Assembly: GCA_036250195.1 (NCBI GenBank) | Contig: JAVHZZ010000061.1 | Location: forward strand, 310,001-374,000 | Reading direction: 5' to 3' | Length of the DNA: 64,000 nt | Source: Mixophyes australis | Lineage: Eukaryota; Chordata; Amphibia; Anura; Limnodynastidae | Shown here: in pieces, positions 40,760 through 52,702 of the stretch | How the letters are laid out: every line of letters begins with the position of its first letter | Numbering within the stretch: the stretch's first letter is position 1 | Made by a program: the position numbers and the translations under genes | Notes under the pieces: generated by a model | The model's database searches: none | What the model was told of the DNA's origin: nothing | What the model saw: the letters and a program-made list of their open reading frames with translations, nothing else

Positions 40760-43608
40760 TAGAGATGGGCGGGTCCGGTTCCCCGAGAACCGAACCCACC
40801 CGAACTTTGGCTATCCGAGTACCGAGCTGAGGAGAAGCTCGGTACTCTCCCGCCCGTTCCGAATCCAAATCGAGGCCGAACGTCATCGTGACATCGTCGG
40901 ATCTCGGGGCTCGGTTCTCGCGATACTTCAACATTATAAATACACGCCTCTACAGCAATCCATCGCCATTTGACAGAGGGAGAGAGCAGGGTGTAGTCAC
41001 AGGCTGATTAGAGCAGGGACAGAGAATCAAATATTCTTCTTGCAATTGCTCTAACAAAAATCGCTAGAGAAGAGAGGAGGATAGAGGTTTATTATTTTTT
41101 GTTAATATTTGGCACTCCCCAGTGCTTTTGGGGTGTCCCCCATAATTGTGCATAAATATTTCTGGCTGTCAAAAGTCATATCTGTCAGCAGTATCTACCA
41201 AATAATTTTTAGCACTCCCCAGTGCTTTTGGGGTGTCCTCCCTAATTGTGCATAAATATTTCTGTCTGTCAAAAGTCATATCTGTCAGCAGTATCTACCA
41301 AATAATTTTTAGCACTCCCCAGTGCTTTTGGGGTGTCCTCCCTAATTGTGCATAAATATTTCTGTCTGTCAAAAGTCATATCTGTCAACAGAGTGTTTCC
41401 AAATCAGTGCAAAAAACAAAAAAAAAAAAAAAATTTACTGTATTGAAGCGAAAAAGAAGTGTTACTGAGCAAAAGTTAAGTGCCGATAAAAAAAAAAATT
41501 GCAAACATGCCATTCTACACACGCAGTGGCAAAGAGAGAATGAGGCCTTCACCTTTGGCTATTAGTGGCAGATCCCAAAAAGTTACCCAGCCTACAATTG
41601 GTGCACAACTACTGTTACGCGTCAAAGCCGAGCTGCAAGATAACAGTGAGGCATTAGAGGAGAATGTTTGCTCTGATTCACAAATGACAACAATCCCTGT
41701 GGAGAGTCCATCCAACAGTGGGATGTCTAATAGTGAGCATTCTGCTGATGTGTGCCTTAATAGCCCGAGTGTAGCCGGTGATACCCAAATTGAGGATGCC
41801 ACTTTGGAATTAGAAGAGGATGAGGGGGAGATTTGTGTAGGCGATGAGGGCGCTAATGAGGATGTTGATGAGGATGAGGTTGTTTGTGTAAGTCCTGCAC
41901 CAGTGGCAGCAGTTCTGGCACGTGACAAGAAAAAGGCCATTGTCATGCCTGGGCATAAAACAAAAAAATCCACTTCTTATGTGTGGAATTATTTCTACCC
42001 AAATCCAGACAACAATTGTATAGCCATTTGTAGTGTATGTCAAGCCACAGTCAGTCGAGGGTGGGACCTTAACCATCTTGGAACCTCGTCTATGTTACGC
42101 CATTTAACGAGAGTTCATGGCAAAGTGTTGGGAAAAGCTGAAAGTTCTTCCCAAAAGAATACAAGCACTCCCTCATCAGCTAAGACCCTCCGCTCACCGA
42201 CATACCGACGGCTACAAAATACACCCACCACACCATCCTCATCAATATCCTCAGTAGCGCTCGGAGTTAGCCCGGCATCCCACTTAAGGCTGGATGACTC
42301 CGGCACTATTATTGATTCCTCTGAAGAAAGCGTTAGTCCTGCTGCTGCTGTTGCTGCTGCTGGGGGTGAATCGTCATCCCAGAGGCAGGTTAATAAAATG
42401 AGCAGTCCTACATTTCAGCAATTAACTGTGAAACAATCATTTGCGAGGGGAAGCAAATATGACAGCAGTCACCCAGTCGCCAAGCGAATCACAGACGCCA
42501 TGGCTGCAATGTTAGTGTTAGATCTGCGTCCAATCTCCACAATAAACGCAGCTGGTTTTTCACAGTTAATTGAGGTTTTGTGTCCGCGTTACAGAATTCC
42601 ATCGCGACACCATTTCTCCCGTAAAGCTATTCCACAACTATACCAAAAAGTGGGTAAAAATGTAGAGATTGCGCTGAAAAATGCCATTCTGCCCACTGTT
42701 CACTTAACCACAGATATGTGGACAAGTGGAAGTGGCCAAACCAAAGACTATATGACTGTGACAGCCCACTGGGTTGGTCATTCACCTTCACCAGCAGGAA
42801 CAGCAGCAGCATGTACACCACTACATAACATTTGTCACAGGCAGGCCACTCTTTGTATCACCGGCTTCACTAACAGGCATACGGCTGACAATTTGTTACG
42901 CAAACTGAGAGATGTGATTGATGCATGGCTTATACCACTCGGACTCTCCCCAGGGTATGTCATTTCAGATAACGCCAACAATATAGTGCGAGCATTACAG
43001 CTGGGTGATTTCCAACATATTCCCTGTTTTGCTCACACCATCAACTTGGTGGTGCAGAGCTTCCTACGAAATAACCGTGAGGTGCAGGAGATGCTTTCGG
43101 TGGCCCGTAAAATTTCAGGCCATTTCAGGCATTCAGCCACAGCATGTAGGAGATTACAGCAGCTCCAAGAGCAGTTTAACTTGCCCTGCCACCAACTTAA
43201 GCAAGAGGTGGTAACTCGGTGGAATTCCACCCTGTACATGCTTCAGAGGATGGAGGAACAGCGCAAAGCCATCCAAGCATATTGCACAAGTCATGACATT
43301 GGGAAAGGAGGGGGGATGTATTTCACTCTTGCACAGTGGGGAATCCTTTCAGTGCTGTGCAAGGTGCTGAAACCATTTGAAGTTGTGACATGTGAGGTCA
43401 GTGCAGACTCTGCTAGTTTGAGCCAAGTCATTCCTTTAATTAGACTATTGGAAAAGCAGCTTGAGAAAATGAAGGAGGAGCTGAAAGCAAGCAATTCAGC
43501 AAAGTATGTTGGCCTTGTCGATCAAGTACTTAATTCGCTTCACAATGATCCTCGAGTTATTAAGATCTTGAACTTGGATCAGTACGTTTTGTCTGGAAAA
43601 GCAGAATA
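40760..43608 (+). mobile_element. hAT element, 5-prime half
   Basis: Starts with TAGAGATGGGCGGGTCCGG, whose first nine bases are the inverted complement of the right end at 36,659-36,667. The subterminal region contains GC-rich GAACCGAACCCACCCGAAC-type repeats. Then follow a TATA-like ATTATAAATACAC near 40,932, three 100-bp repeats and the transposase N-terminal half. It breaks at 43,591 inside the gene. Confidence 0.85.
41111..41395 (+). repeat. 100-bp tandem repeat in the hAT 5-prime region
   Basis: AGCACTCCCCAGTGCTTTTG-type units start at 41,111, 41,211 and 41,311, a period of exactly 100 bp, the third one shortened. The unit itself begins with a small palindrome (AGCACTCCCCAGTGCT). Confidence 0.92.
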
Positions 43609-43609
43609 A
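41507..43609 (+). CDS. hAT transposase, N-terminal and catalytic part
   Basis: About 700 codons from MPFYTRSGKERMRPSP. It has an acidic N-terminal region, a BED zinc finger at about residues 150-205 (SYVWNYFYPN, CSVCQATV, then HLTRVHG), a Ser-rich linker, and the hAT catalytic core: first Asp in TTDMWTSGSGQTKDY, second acid in YVISDNANNI, the CFAHTINLVV His box, and the insertion-domain TRWNSTLYML. The gene breaks after DQYVL and ends at a chance stop. The C-terminal dimerisation domain is missing here and present in the separate half at 34,962-35,790. Relatives are hAT-Ac and ZBED proteins. Confidence 0.88.
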   Translation: MPFYTRSGKERMRPSPLAISGRSQKVTQPTIGAQLLLRVKAELQDNSEALEENVCSDSQMTTIPVESPSNSGMSNSEHSADVCLNSPSVAGDTQIEDATLELEEDEGEICVGDEGANEDVDEDEVVCVSPAPVAAVLARDKKKAIVMPGHKTKKSTSYVWNYFYPNPDNNCIAICSVCQATVSRGWDLNHLGTSSMLRHLTRVHGKVLGKAESSSQKNTSTPSSAKTLRSPTYRRLQNTPTTPSSSISSVALGVSPASHLRLDDSGTIIDSSEESVSPAAAVAAAGGESSSQRQVNKMSSPTFQQLTVKQSFARGSKYDSSHPVAKRITDAMAAMLVLDLRPISTINAAGFSQLIEVLCPRYRIPSRHHFSRKAIPQLYQKVGKNVEIALKNAILPTVHLTTDMWTSGSGQTKDYMTVTAHWVGHSPSPAGTAAACTPLHNICHRQATLCITGFTNRHTADNLLRKLRDVIDAWLIPLGLSPGYVISDNANNIVRALQLGDFQHIPCFAHTINLVVQSFLRNNREVQEMLSVARKISGHFRHSATACRRLQQLQEQFNLPCHQLKQEVVTRWNSTLYMLQRMEEQRKAIQAYCTSHDIGKGGGMYFTLAQWGILSVLCKVLKPFEVVTCEVSADSASLSQVIPLIRLLEKQLEKMKEELKASNSAKYVGLVDQVLNSLHNDPRVIKILNLDQYVLSGKAE

Positions 43610-44534
43610 GGATGTGCAGGGACTAGCATGCATGGGCTGAGCACAGTATGGGTGGGTTCATGTAATTGTAACATAACATCTGCAAATACGCCTTTTAGGG
43701 CTCGATCCTCATGCAGGTATTAGATTTTTGGTGCAGGTATATGATGATGACTATCAGCCCTATTTAGCTGTTTCTAATTTGCTGATTGAGTATTGCGTAA
43801 TTGACATTTCCATTTTTAATTACATTTTATATCTGCACCCCATTGTATCGGGGGGGGGGGGGGGCAGACCTACACTGGTCACAAAGAAACTGTTTTTGAG
43901 CTGCAGGCTCCTTGAGACTCAACATCAATGAGTAAATCCACTTTTTTGTGTACATTATTTCCAACGTACGTTTGGTGCGCAAATGCGTCCAACTCTGAAT
44001 AAGCCCCATTATGTCTTTATTGTACTAGTTATGATTTTGTTGTATATGTTGTTATGTGTACACTGTGCATGTGGTTATTTTACCATTTTCATGCAATACA
44101 TTTCTAATGAAAGAATTGTGTCTGTGTTTTTCTTCTTACTGTAGCAATAACTAGATATTTATGTGGATAAGAAATTCCCTTGCTATGGGCATATTTCAAA
44201 AGAGCTTTATTCACTACACAGAGAGAGAGGGATGCAACACTTTTTATTGTAGCTATTTGTTTGACTGTACAAGTCAGCTTCCCTTAGGCAAAATAGATGT
44301 ACACTGGGACCAGTACCTGTGCAATACCTGTCATCAATACCAATTGCAAAACCAGGACAATTTAAGCCAATTGCCAATCCACTCAAACCATGCACAGTTT
44401 GCCAAGAGTTCCCCCCGATCAGCCCAAACACCTTTCCTAGTAGGTTCAGCCTATTTGACCAACACAAATTGTGACTGTTCAAGGAAAGGTAGGTGAGGTC
44501 TAAGGTTAAGGCAGCTCAGGGGTTATGGCTGCCC
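43610..44534. other. Unassigned stretch
   Basis: Contains a G16 run at about 43,849-43,864. No coding region or family signature is supported. Confidence 0.5.
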
Positions 44535-44930
44535 TACCACCTCCTCCAGGTAAATCTTGGTCCTGCTCAGAATGTGGGAAATGTTTTCCTAAAATATTAC
44601 TTCTTAAGTATCAGAGAAGTCATACCGTAAAGAAACCATATTACAGAATGTTGGAAATATTTAGCACATAATTCACTTCTTGTTGCGCACCATACAGGAG
44701 AAAGACCATGTCATACAGGAGAGATATTCTTGCTCTGAATGTGGTAAATGTTTTACACATATTCCAAATTGTTAAATATCAGAGAAATCACTTAGGGAAC
44801 AGCCAAATTCATGTGCTGATGTAGGAAAGGGTTTCAAAGTAATTCAGAAAGGTATTGTATGTCAGAGAAGTAATGAAGGGGAGAAACGTTATTTTATGCC
44901 CTGAATATGGGCATGTTTTACAAGTTCTTG
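44535..44930 (+). pseudogene. C2H2 zinc-finger pseudogene
   Basis: A recognisable finger ([11 protein letters not shown], then YQRSHTVKKPY) is followed by broken finger pieces: [13 protein letters not shown] at about 44,735 and YQRNH at about 44,780. Stops and frame changes occur in nearly every unit. It is on the plus strand, with no upstream FAX/KRAB exon recognised. It belongs to the same family as the arrays at 49,419 and 57,544. Confidence 0.75.
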
Positions 44931-45179
44931 CTGTCTGGATGTCCTATGTGGCTATAAATGAGGTTGGGATTTCCTGCAATGGGTTGGCAGTGGTCTTCTC
45001 CTGGGCCTGCTGTGGTGTTGGTAGGAGCAAGAAAGGGAACATGCTGGCAGTTTATTGATGGCCAATGTATGTGGCCCCATGCAGACTCAGACATGAATGT
45101 TCAGCTGTAGTGGAGGGCAGCCGCTTGCTAAGTGTTTTTAAGATCGGAAGACAGTTCAGGCATGGGAAACCTGCTTGAA

Positions 45180-45650
45180 AAAGACATAACAAATTAAATA
45201 TAGATACAAAGCATCCCTGACTTGGGAGACATCCACACAGGGAGGCAGCATTATTATTGGAGAATGGGTTTAAGAATGTTTTTAGAGTTCCTTATAGGGA
45301 GTCCAAAGAGTAGAAACTGTACGGATATTTGATGTCAGCCATGCATTATGCACTGTAAATGGTCCCTAAAACAAAGCCCAGAATATTCAGCCTGATTCAT
45401 CATTTGTCAATTCCAAAGAAAGATTTGGTGACTAATGGGATCAGTAAGGAGACATGTTCTGCATCATACACCTCACTTGATGCGGCCATTCTGTAAGAGG
45501 CATCTTCCTGAAGCTTTCACCTCCTTGAAAGAGTGGGTGCTAAGAAGGAAAATGGGAATCAAGTCAGTTATCCACTATCTGGACATTTTTCTTTTCATGT
45601 GACGAGACCAGTGTCTTATGAAAACCTATAATGAATGGGGATAGTATTGG
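45180..45650 (+). pseudogene. Decayed Ngaro/DIRS-type reverse transcriptase
   Basis: Pieces in order on the plus strand: HPHREAALLLENGFKN followed by FRVPYRES (N-terminal RT region of DIRS-group elements), LSIPKKDLVTNG, SASYTSLDAAI, and IKSVIHYLDIFLFM, which corresponds to the YLDD box with the second Asp lost to Ile. Several stops. It is paired with the recombinase remnant at 47,470-47,700. Confidence 0.6.
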
Positions 45651-46106
45651 GACAGTCATGCTCCTCAGATTTTGATGATCAGTGTCAGGACACCAGGGCA
45701 TTAGAGTCAAGGCCCACAGAGTAGCCCTGGTACCTTGGTGTTCTTTGGATCACGCAGACAAAGAGGAGTGGTAGCTATAATAGTACCTTTATTACAGAAG
45801 GTGCAAACACAACTGTAACACAATAACTATATTAAATCGCCAACATCTAAAAACCTCCCCAACACATCCTCAGATAAAGATATGAGGAACCGTTACATAT
45901 GTTTAAACAGTATTTCTTTGGCCGGGCTAAGTTGTAAAAAAAGTCTCTGGTCCTGATGCTTTTGTCACAATAGCTCAGTACTCAGGTCTTCCAGATTCCT
46001 CAGATTTCTACACTTCTAGGCTTGCTGGTCCTGGCCTCTCGGCCTTATGTTTACTACCGAGATGTTAGCAGCCTGGACCCCTGTCACCCTACTCCTGTAG
46101 GCACAC
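45651..46106. other. Unassigned insertion, possibly LTR-like
   Basis: TGTCAGGACACCAGGGC near 45,680 and AGTCTGACACAGTCCT near 46,630 are weakly inverted ends that could bound a solo LTR of about 0.95 kb. No matching target duplication was found. Confidence 0.25.
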
Positions 46107-46109
46107 CAG

Positions 46110-46285
46110 GGGGTAAATGTATCAAGCTGAGAGTTTTCCGGCGGGTTTGAAAAACCAATCAGATTCTAGCTATCATTTATTTAGTGCATTCTACAAAATG
46201 AAAGCTAGAATCTGATTGGTTGCAATAGGCAACATCTCCACTTTTCAAACCCGCCGGAAAACTGTCAGCTTGATACATTTACCCC
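46110..46285. mobile_element. 176-bp palindromic MITE
   Basis: The left arm starts GGGGTAAATGTATCAAGCTG and the right arm ends in the exact complement. The arms extend inward through TTTTCCGGCGGGTTTGAAAA-type sequence and through an inner CCAATCAGATTCTAGCT pair, so nearly the whole element is one hairpin. CAG flanks both sides (46,107-46,109 and 46,286-46,288), consistent with a 3-bp target duplication. Confidence 0.9.
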
Positions 46286-46288
46286 CAG

Positions 46289-46954
46289 ATGTGCAGACGC
46301 ACAAGTAGCTCCCATTGGGGCAGAGTTATACTGTTGCACCATGTTCAGCCAGAGATGTGCCTAGATGTAAAATTGTAACCAGGACACACGTTGGAGCTGG
46401 TAGGAGACAGATCTTCAATACCAAGCTCAGGATATCCAATAAACAACCCTTGGTCTCCTTGCAGGCTCTTTTTAAACAGTTCAGAATTCCCACTGGTGAA
46501 ATCCCGTCCTGTAAGGTTATCCCAAGTACGTACAGAATGCCATTGGCTCCCAAATCAGGGGTTGGATATGGGAGTGGAGAGAAGTCATCCCCACATGGGT
46601 TTCCCCCCAGCTGGTCTAGTGCATAGTAGTCTGACACAGTCCTAGAAAGAACAATAGAGTAGCAAACTGGTTACTGCAGGGCTTAATCCCAGATGATGAA
46701 TAGCAGCTTCCTGTCTTAATCCCTTCTATACATTTATGTTGTGAAAGGGGCTCCAGCTGCTCCAGACTTCCTGTCCTCACTGAGGGAGGGTTTAACTGGC
46801 CAGGATATAGTACAGCAGACAATTTGTAGTCCAAATAAAGCACATGGAGCCCACCTGGATATATTTATGAACCTGCCGTTTTAGTCCATTGACTCTTCAT
46901 TCAGAACCATATTATGAAATCCATATACTTCAACCAAATGAATCCAGAGTCTTT
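46289..46954. other. Unassigned stretch
   Basis: No supported gene. It lies between the MITE and the LINE tail, inside the split Ngaro-like remnant. Confidence 0.5.
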
Positions 46955-47435
46955 ATTATTATTATTATTATCGTTTATTTGTAAGGCGCCACATGGTTTC
47001 CGCAGCGCCATACACAGTACAAACAGTAGACCATACAGGGCAAAACAGTACAGAACATTAAACATAAAATACCAATACTTCGTAAACTCCGGGCAGGCAA
47101 ATACAGTAGAGACAAGGTGGAAGAACATTTATGGATACAGGAGGAAAGAGGGCCCTGCTCATACGAGCTTACATCCTAAGGGAGGGTGAACAGAATCAGG
47201 CACAGAAGGGAGCCAGTGAGGCAAAGGGGAGAACCGAAGAGATGAGAGGTTAAGTGGATGGTTGGTAGGCCTTAAGAAACAGGTGAGTTTTAAGTGCCCG
47301 TTTGAAGGAGCACAGGTTGGGTGAGAGACAGATGGAGCGAGGAAGGTCGTTCCAGTGAAGGGGGGCAGCGCAGGAGAAGTCTTGGATTCTAGAGTGGGAA
47401 TTATATGTGCCAAATGGGGATAACAATATATCCAA
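46955..47435 (-). pseudogene. CR1/L2-like LINE, 3-prime end with ORF2 C-terminus
   Basis: The minus strand encodes DFSCAAPLHWNDLPRSI and FKRALKTHLFLKAYQPST, the typical C-terminus of L2/CR1 ORF2. This is followed by a 3-prime UTR with AAACCATGTGGCGCCTTACA and an (ATA)n tail near 46,955-46,975. The 5-prime part is absent, as usual for LINE insertions. Confidence 0.75.
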
Positions 47436-47469
47436 ATACTAGTGGCCAGATACATACCTTTGTATGGGG

Positions 47470-47700
47470 GGATTGTAACTGTAATCCTATCTCGGCACAA
47501 TCAGCTTTTCTGTATCACTTTCAGTTTATATCTATTGTCAGACAGTGCATGGGGAAGCTGGGGGGGTCAGTGGCAGAATATGGGTTACACTCCTTACTGA
47601 TTGGGACAGCAATGGAGGCTGTCAGCTGGGGCTGAAGTGACAAGATGATTATGTATACCGGGAAATGGGAATCAAGTGGTTTCAGATCTTATGTAAAGCT
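47470..47700 (+). pseudogene. Decayed Ngaro/DIRS-type tyrosine recombinase
   Basis: Reads FLYHFQFISIVRQCMGKLGG, then YGLHSLLIGTAMEAV in place of HSFRIGAATxAA, a stop, and YTGKWESSGFRSYVK in place of the GRW...YVR end. The catalytic Arg of HSFR is lost. Same strand as the RT remnant at 45,180-45,650, so both probably derive from one element split by later insertions. Confidence 0.65.
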
Positions 47701-48183
47701 CCAGTTTCTACTATAAAGATTTAAGAAAAGGAGGTAGGAGATGTATTTCCAATTTGGAAAATCCCTCCACCTCTACCCCAGTCCCTCTCCCTTCTCCCCC
47801 TCATCATAAAAAATTAAAAAATAAAACAGCAGTTTGTTCTATTTGTTATATATATCCAACCTTACATGGTCTATCTTTGGTACGGGAAAAGTCCTCACTT
47901 GTACACTCACCATGTAGGCCGTTAATTCCCAACTACCAATTGGAATGTGACATAGAATATAATCTATATTTCTATAGTCATTTGTATTTTTGCTTTGTTT
48001 TGTTTTATTTTATTTTTTGTTTCCTCCTCGATTTTTAGATTGTGTAACCTTGGTTCTTATTTAATGTCAACAACATGTACGGTTGTGCTGTATATTGATA
48101 TCTATCTGCTGTTACAAATAAAAAGTTAAAAGAAAAGGAGGTAGAAGGGGGATGAGATGTTGGGGTAGAAGGTGTGAGAGACA

Positions 48184-48187
<4 letters not shown>
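47701..48187 (+). repeat. Possible LINE 3-prime UTR
   Basis: A pyrimidine-rich then AT-rich stretch ending ATCTGCTGTTACAAATAAAA near 48,123, resembling the 3-prime end of vertebrate L1 elements. No coding part. Tentative. Confidence 0.35.

Positions 48188-48222
<35 letters not shown>
48188..48222. repeat. (TA)n microsatellite
   Basis: About 17 TA units. Confidence 0.95.
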
Positions 48223-49814
<1,592 letters not shown>

Positions 49815-49935
49815 ACTTGTTGAACATCAAAAATTTCACACAAGATAAAAGCAATTGGAAATGAAACAAGTTTTCCGCAATTCTCCAAATATTGTGAAAT
49901 CATTTAACTGTTAATGTAAATTAAACAATTGATCC

Positions 49936-49970
49936 GTGTGTGTGTGTATATATATAATACATATATATAG
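49936..49970. repeat. TG/TA microsatellite
   Basis: Short mixed run of TG and TA dinucleotides at the left edge of the Tc1 relic. Confidence 0.85.
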
Positions 49971-49977
49971 TCCAGTC

Positions 49978-51170
49978 GTCCACAATATTAATATCGCTGA
50001 CAAGTGAAGTGAATAACAGTTATTATCTCGTTATAATGGCACCTGTTAAGTGGTGGGATATATTAGATAGCAAGTCAACACTTAGTTTTTGAAGTTGATG
50101 TGTTGGAAGCAGGAAGAATGGGTATGCGTAAGGATCTGAGCGACTTTGACAAGAGTCAAATTGTGATGGCTAGATGACTGGGTCAGAGAATCTCCAAAAC
50201 GACAGATCTTGTGGGGTGTTTGCGGTATGCAGTGGTTAGTACCTACCAAAAGTAGTCCAAGAAAGGACAACCAGTGAACCAACGACAGGGTCATGGGCAC
50301 CCAAGCGCATGAGGAGCATAGGCTAGCCTGGCTGGTCCGATCCCATAGAAGAGCTACTATAGCACAAATTTCTGAAAAAGGTAATGCTGGCTATGATAGC
50401 AAGGTGTCAGAACACACAGTGGATCGAAGGTTGCTGCCTATGGGGCTGTGTAGCCACAGAACGGTTAGAGAGCTCATGCTGATCCACCACCAAAATGCCT
50501 ACAATGGGCAAGTGAGTGCCAGAACTGGACCATGGAGCAATAGAAGACGGTGGCCTTGTCTGATGAATCGCATTTTCTTTTACATCATGGATGGCCAGGT
50601 GCGTGTGCATCGTTTAATATGGGGAAGAGAAGTCACCAGAATGTACAATGGGAAGAAGGCAAGCCGGTGGAGGCATTGTGATACTCTAGATTATAATCTA
50701 CTGGGAAACATTGGGTCCTGGCATTCATGTGGGTGTTACTTTGACACATACCACCTACCTAAGATTTGTTGCAGACCAAGTACACCCCTCCATGGCAGCG
50801 GTATTCCCTGAATGTAGTAGCCTGTTTCAACAGGATAATGCACCCTGCCACATTGCAAAAAGTGTTCAGGAATGGGTTGAGGGACATGACAAAGAGTTCA
50901 AGGTGTTGACTTGGCCTCCAAATTCCCTAGATCTCAGTCCATTCGAGCATCTGTGGAATATGCTGTAAGAATAAGTCCAAGCCTTGGAAGCCCCACCTTA
51001 CAACTTACAGTACTTAAAGGATCTGCTAACGTCTTGTTGCCACATCACACAGGACACCTTCACAGGTCTTGTGGAGTCCATGCCTCGCATGGTCAAAACA
51101 GTTTTGTTGGCACAAGGGGAGGGGGACCTACATAATATTAGGCAGGTGGTTTTAATGTTGTGGCTGTGTA
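49978..51170 (+). mobile_element. Tc1/mariner element with dead transposase
   Basis: The transposase reads in pieces: RKDLSDFDKSQIVMAR (N-terminal HTH region), RLAWLVRSHRRATIAQI and HTVDRRLLPMGL (paired-like domain), FQQDNAPCHIAKSVQEW (second catalytic Asp), WPPNSLDLSPFEHLWNML, then RQVVLMLWLCI at the end. Stops and frame changes are scattered, for example a stop in place of a sense codon right after HLWNML. The ends (CCACAATATTAAT on the left, GTTTTAATGTTGTGG on the right) are degenerate inverted repeats. The family is widespread in fish and frogs and known for horizontal transfer. Confidence 0.85.
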
Positions 51171-51439
51171 TATGGGTTATGTTGCCCTTATCTAATTTGC
51201 GAACGAGACAGGTGTGCACCACAATAAGCTACCTGGTGCCGTGCACGGAATTGTTATGGCTGTCACTTGTAAGAAATTGTTAAGCCACATATATGAGGTC
51301 TCTTAGATCATCTGCCTCTGTTTCTGATATATTTTACAGGTAATGTGAGGCATTCCTAGGTGTTTACTTGGTGCAATCACGAACGATCTGCACTTAATTC
51401 TCAAGCCGCGCATGCGCACTGAAGAATATGAACTGTTTT

Positions 51440-51515
51440 TGTTTGTCTCTGTACGGTGCTGCGGATGCCTTGTGGCGCCTTATAAATAAATTATAATAAT
51501 AATAATAATAATTAC
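51440..51515 (+). repeat. LINE 3-prime tail with (AAT)n
   Basis: CTGCGGATGCCTTGTGGCGC followed by TTATAAATAAATTATAATAA-type units, complementary in type to the tail at 46,955-47,010. Confidence 0.65.
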
Positions 51516-51585
51516 AGTGTATTCATATGAATTATAAGAATGTCAAATGTTTATCGTGATTATATCATAACTGAGTTGCCCTGTA

Positions 51586-52230
51586 TCAGATAAGAGCTAA
51601 ACAATCCATAAGGAGAATTCTCTTTGATTCCTTCTTGAGCTCCTGATGGAGATCTCCTCCTCTCAAACCCATCTTGATCTGTTCCATGACAAATGCCTGT
51701 AGTGATCTTGGATCACAGTCATGGCACTTCATAAAGTGCCTTTCAACATATGTTACTTGTTTTAAATTATCTCTGTCTCTCTTGACTCTCTTTATGTTGA
51801 TTACATGCTCCAAGATTCTATTTTTGAGTGACCTGCCTGTCATGCCACCATAGTTTAAGTTACAGGGGCAAGTTAAGCAGTAAATAACATTCGGAGGGTT
51901 ACAATTTATGAATCCTTTGATTTAACTCTCGAGAACCGATCTTTATACTCCTTTGTTTGTATCATAAACTGGCATGCCCGGCATACGTCATATCTGAAAA
52001 AACCCATTGGTCGATTAGAAATTCTCTTTTCAAATGGTGAGAAACTGTGGACTAAATGAAACCCCAAATTCTTAGATCTACACCATGTCATAGAGATCCT
52101 ATCCTCTAACACTTCTTTCAGGTCATAATCAGACTTTAGGATATTCCAATGTTTCTGGAAGATATTGGCTATTTGCTGTTCACTGATCTTTCTGCTTTTC
52201 GTACAAGCCTAGATTTCAGTTCATATGATC
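51586..52230 (-). pseudogene. Penelope-like element remnant with GIY-YIG-type region
   Basis: The minus strand shows, in order, EQQIANIFQKHWNILKSDYD, RSKNLGFHLVHS, VCRACQFM, then NVIYCLTCPCNLNYGGMTGR and LKNRILEHVINIKR, and a C-terminal RHFMKCHDCDPRSLQAFVME. The VIYCLTCPC...Y.GMTGRSLK segment matches the GIY-YIG endonuclease region of Penelope-like retroelements, which follows their RT. A stop and frame change lie at about 51,905. The RT itself is not visible. Confidence 0.65.
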
Positions 52231-52344
52231 TTTGAGCATAGATGTTATCATCAGAACAATTCCGTTCTAATTAATTCTCCCTTGGGTATCGCTTGAATTA
52301 CTGCTGGAAAAATGGGATTTTTACTCACCGTAAAATCCGTTTCT

Positions 52345-52471
52345 CTGACTCCATTGGGGGACACTGCGAGACAATGGGTATAGTAGTGGGCTCAGGAGTT
52401 CTTGTCACTTTAACTGTTAAATCTTTGGACTCCTCCCCTGCTATGCCCCTCCTCTCCAGAGAGATCCTCAG
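52345..52471. repeat. DIRS1 left inverted terminal repeat
   Basis: From CCATTGGGGGACACTGCGAG to CTCTCCAGAGAGATCCT. Its complement occurs at 56,621-56,735 with few differences. Confidence 0.92.
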
Positions 52472-52587
52472 TTTTGACTAACAAAGAGTGAACTTAAGGA
52501 GGTAACATAACCTAGACAGGTCTTAATAATAAAGAACCATAATCAAAATTTCCACACACAGAACTATATACAGAGCAAGGGAGGGTG

Positions 52588-52686
52588 CGCAGTGTCCCCC
52601 AATGGAGTCAGAGAAACGGATTTTACGGTGAGTAAAAATCCCATTTTCTCTTCCCTGCCATTGGGGGACACTGCGAGACATTGGGG
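52588..52686. repeat. DIRS1 internal complementary region
   Basis: The first part (to about 52,648) is the complement of the extreme left end (from 52,309). The second part (from about 52,645) is the complement of the extreme right end (to 56,754). The two meet at CCCATTTTCTCTTCC with about three shared T bases. In DIRS1 models this region acts as a template for joining the ends into a circle. Confidence 0.88.
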
Positions 52687-52702
52687 ATATACCAAAGCTT
52701 CC

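Noticed and set aside
40760..43609. An intact hAT transposon or ZBED host gene
   Set aside because: The C-terminal dimerisation domain is missing and the frame ends in unrelated sequence. Terminal inverted sequences and subterminal repeats mark it as a transposon.
45677..46636. Solo LTR with TGTCAG...CTGACA ends
   Set aside because: The flanking five bases do not match and no promoter or polyadenylation pattern was convincing; listed only as a weak possibility.
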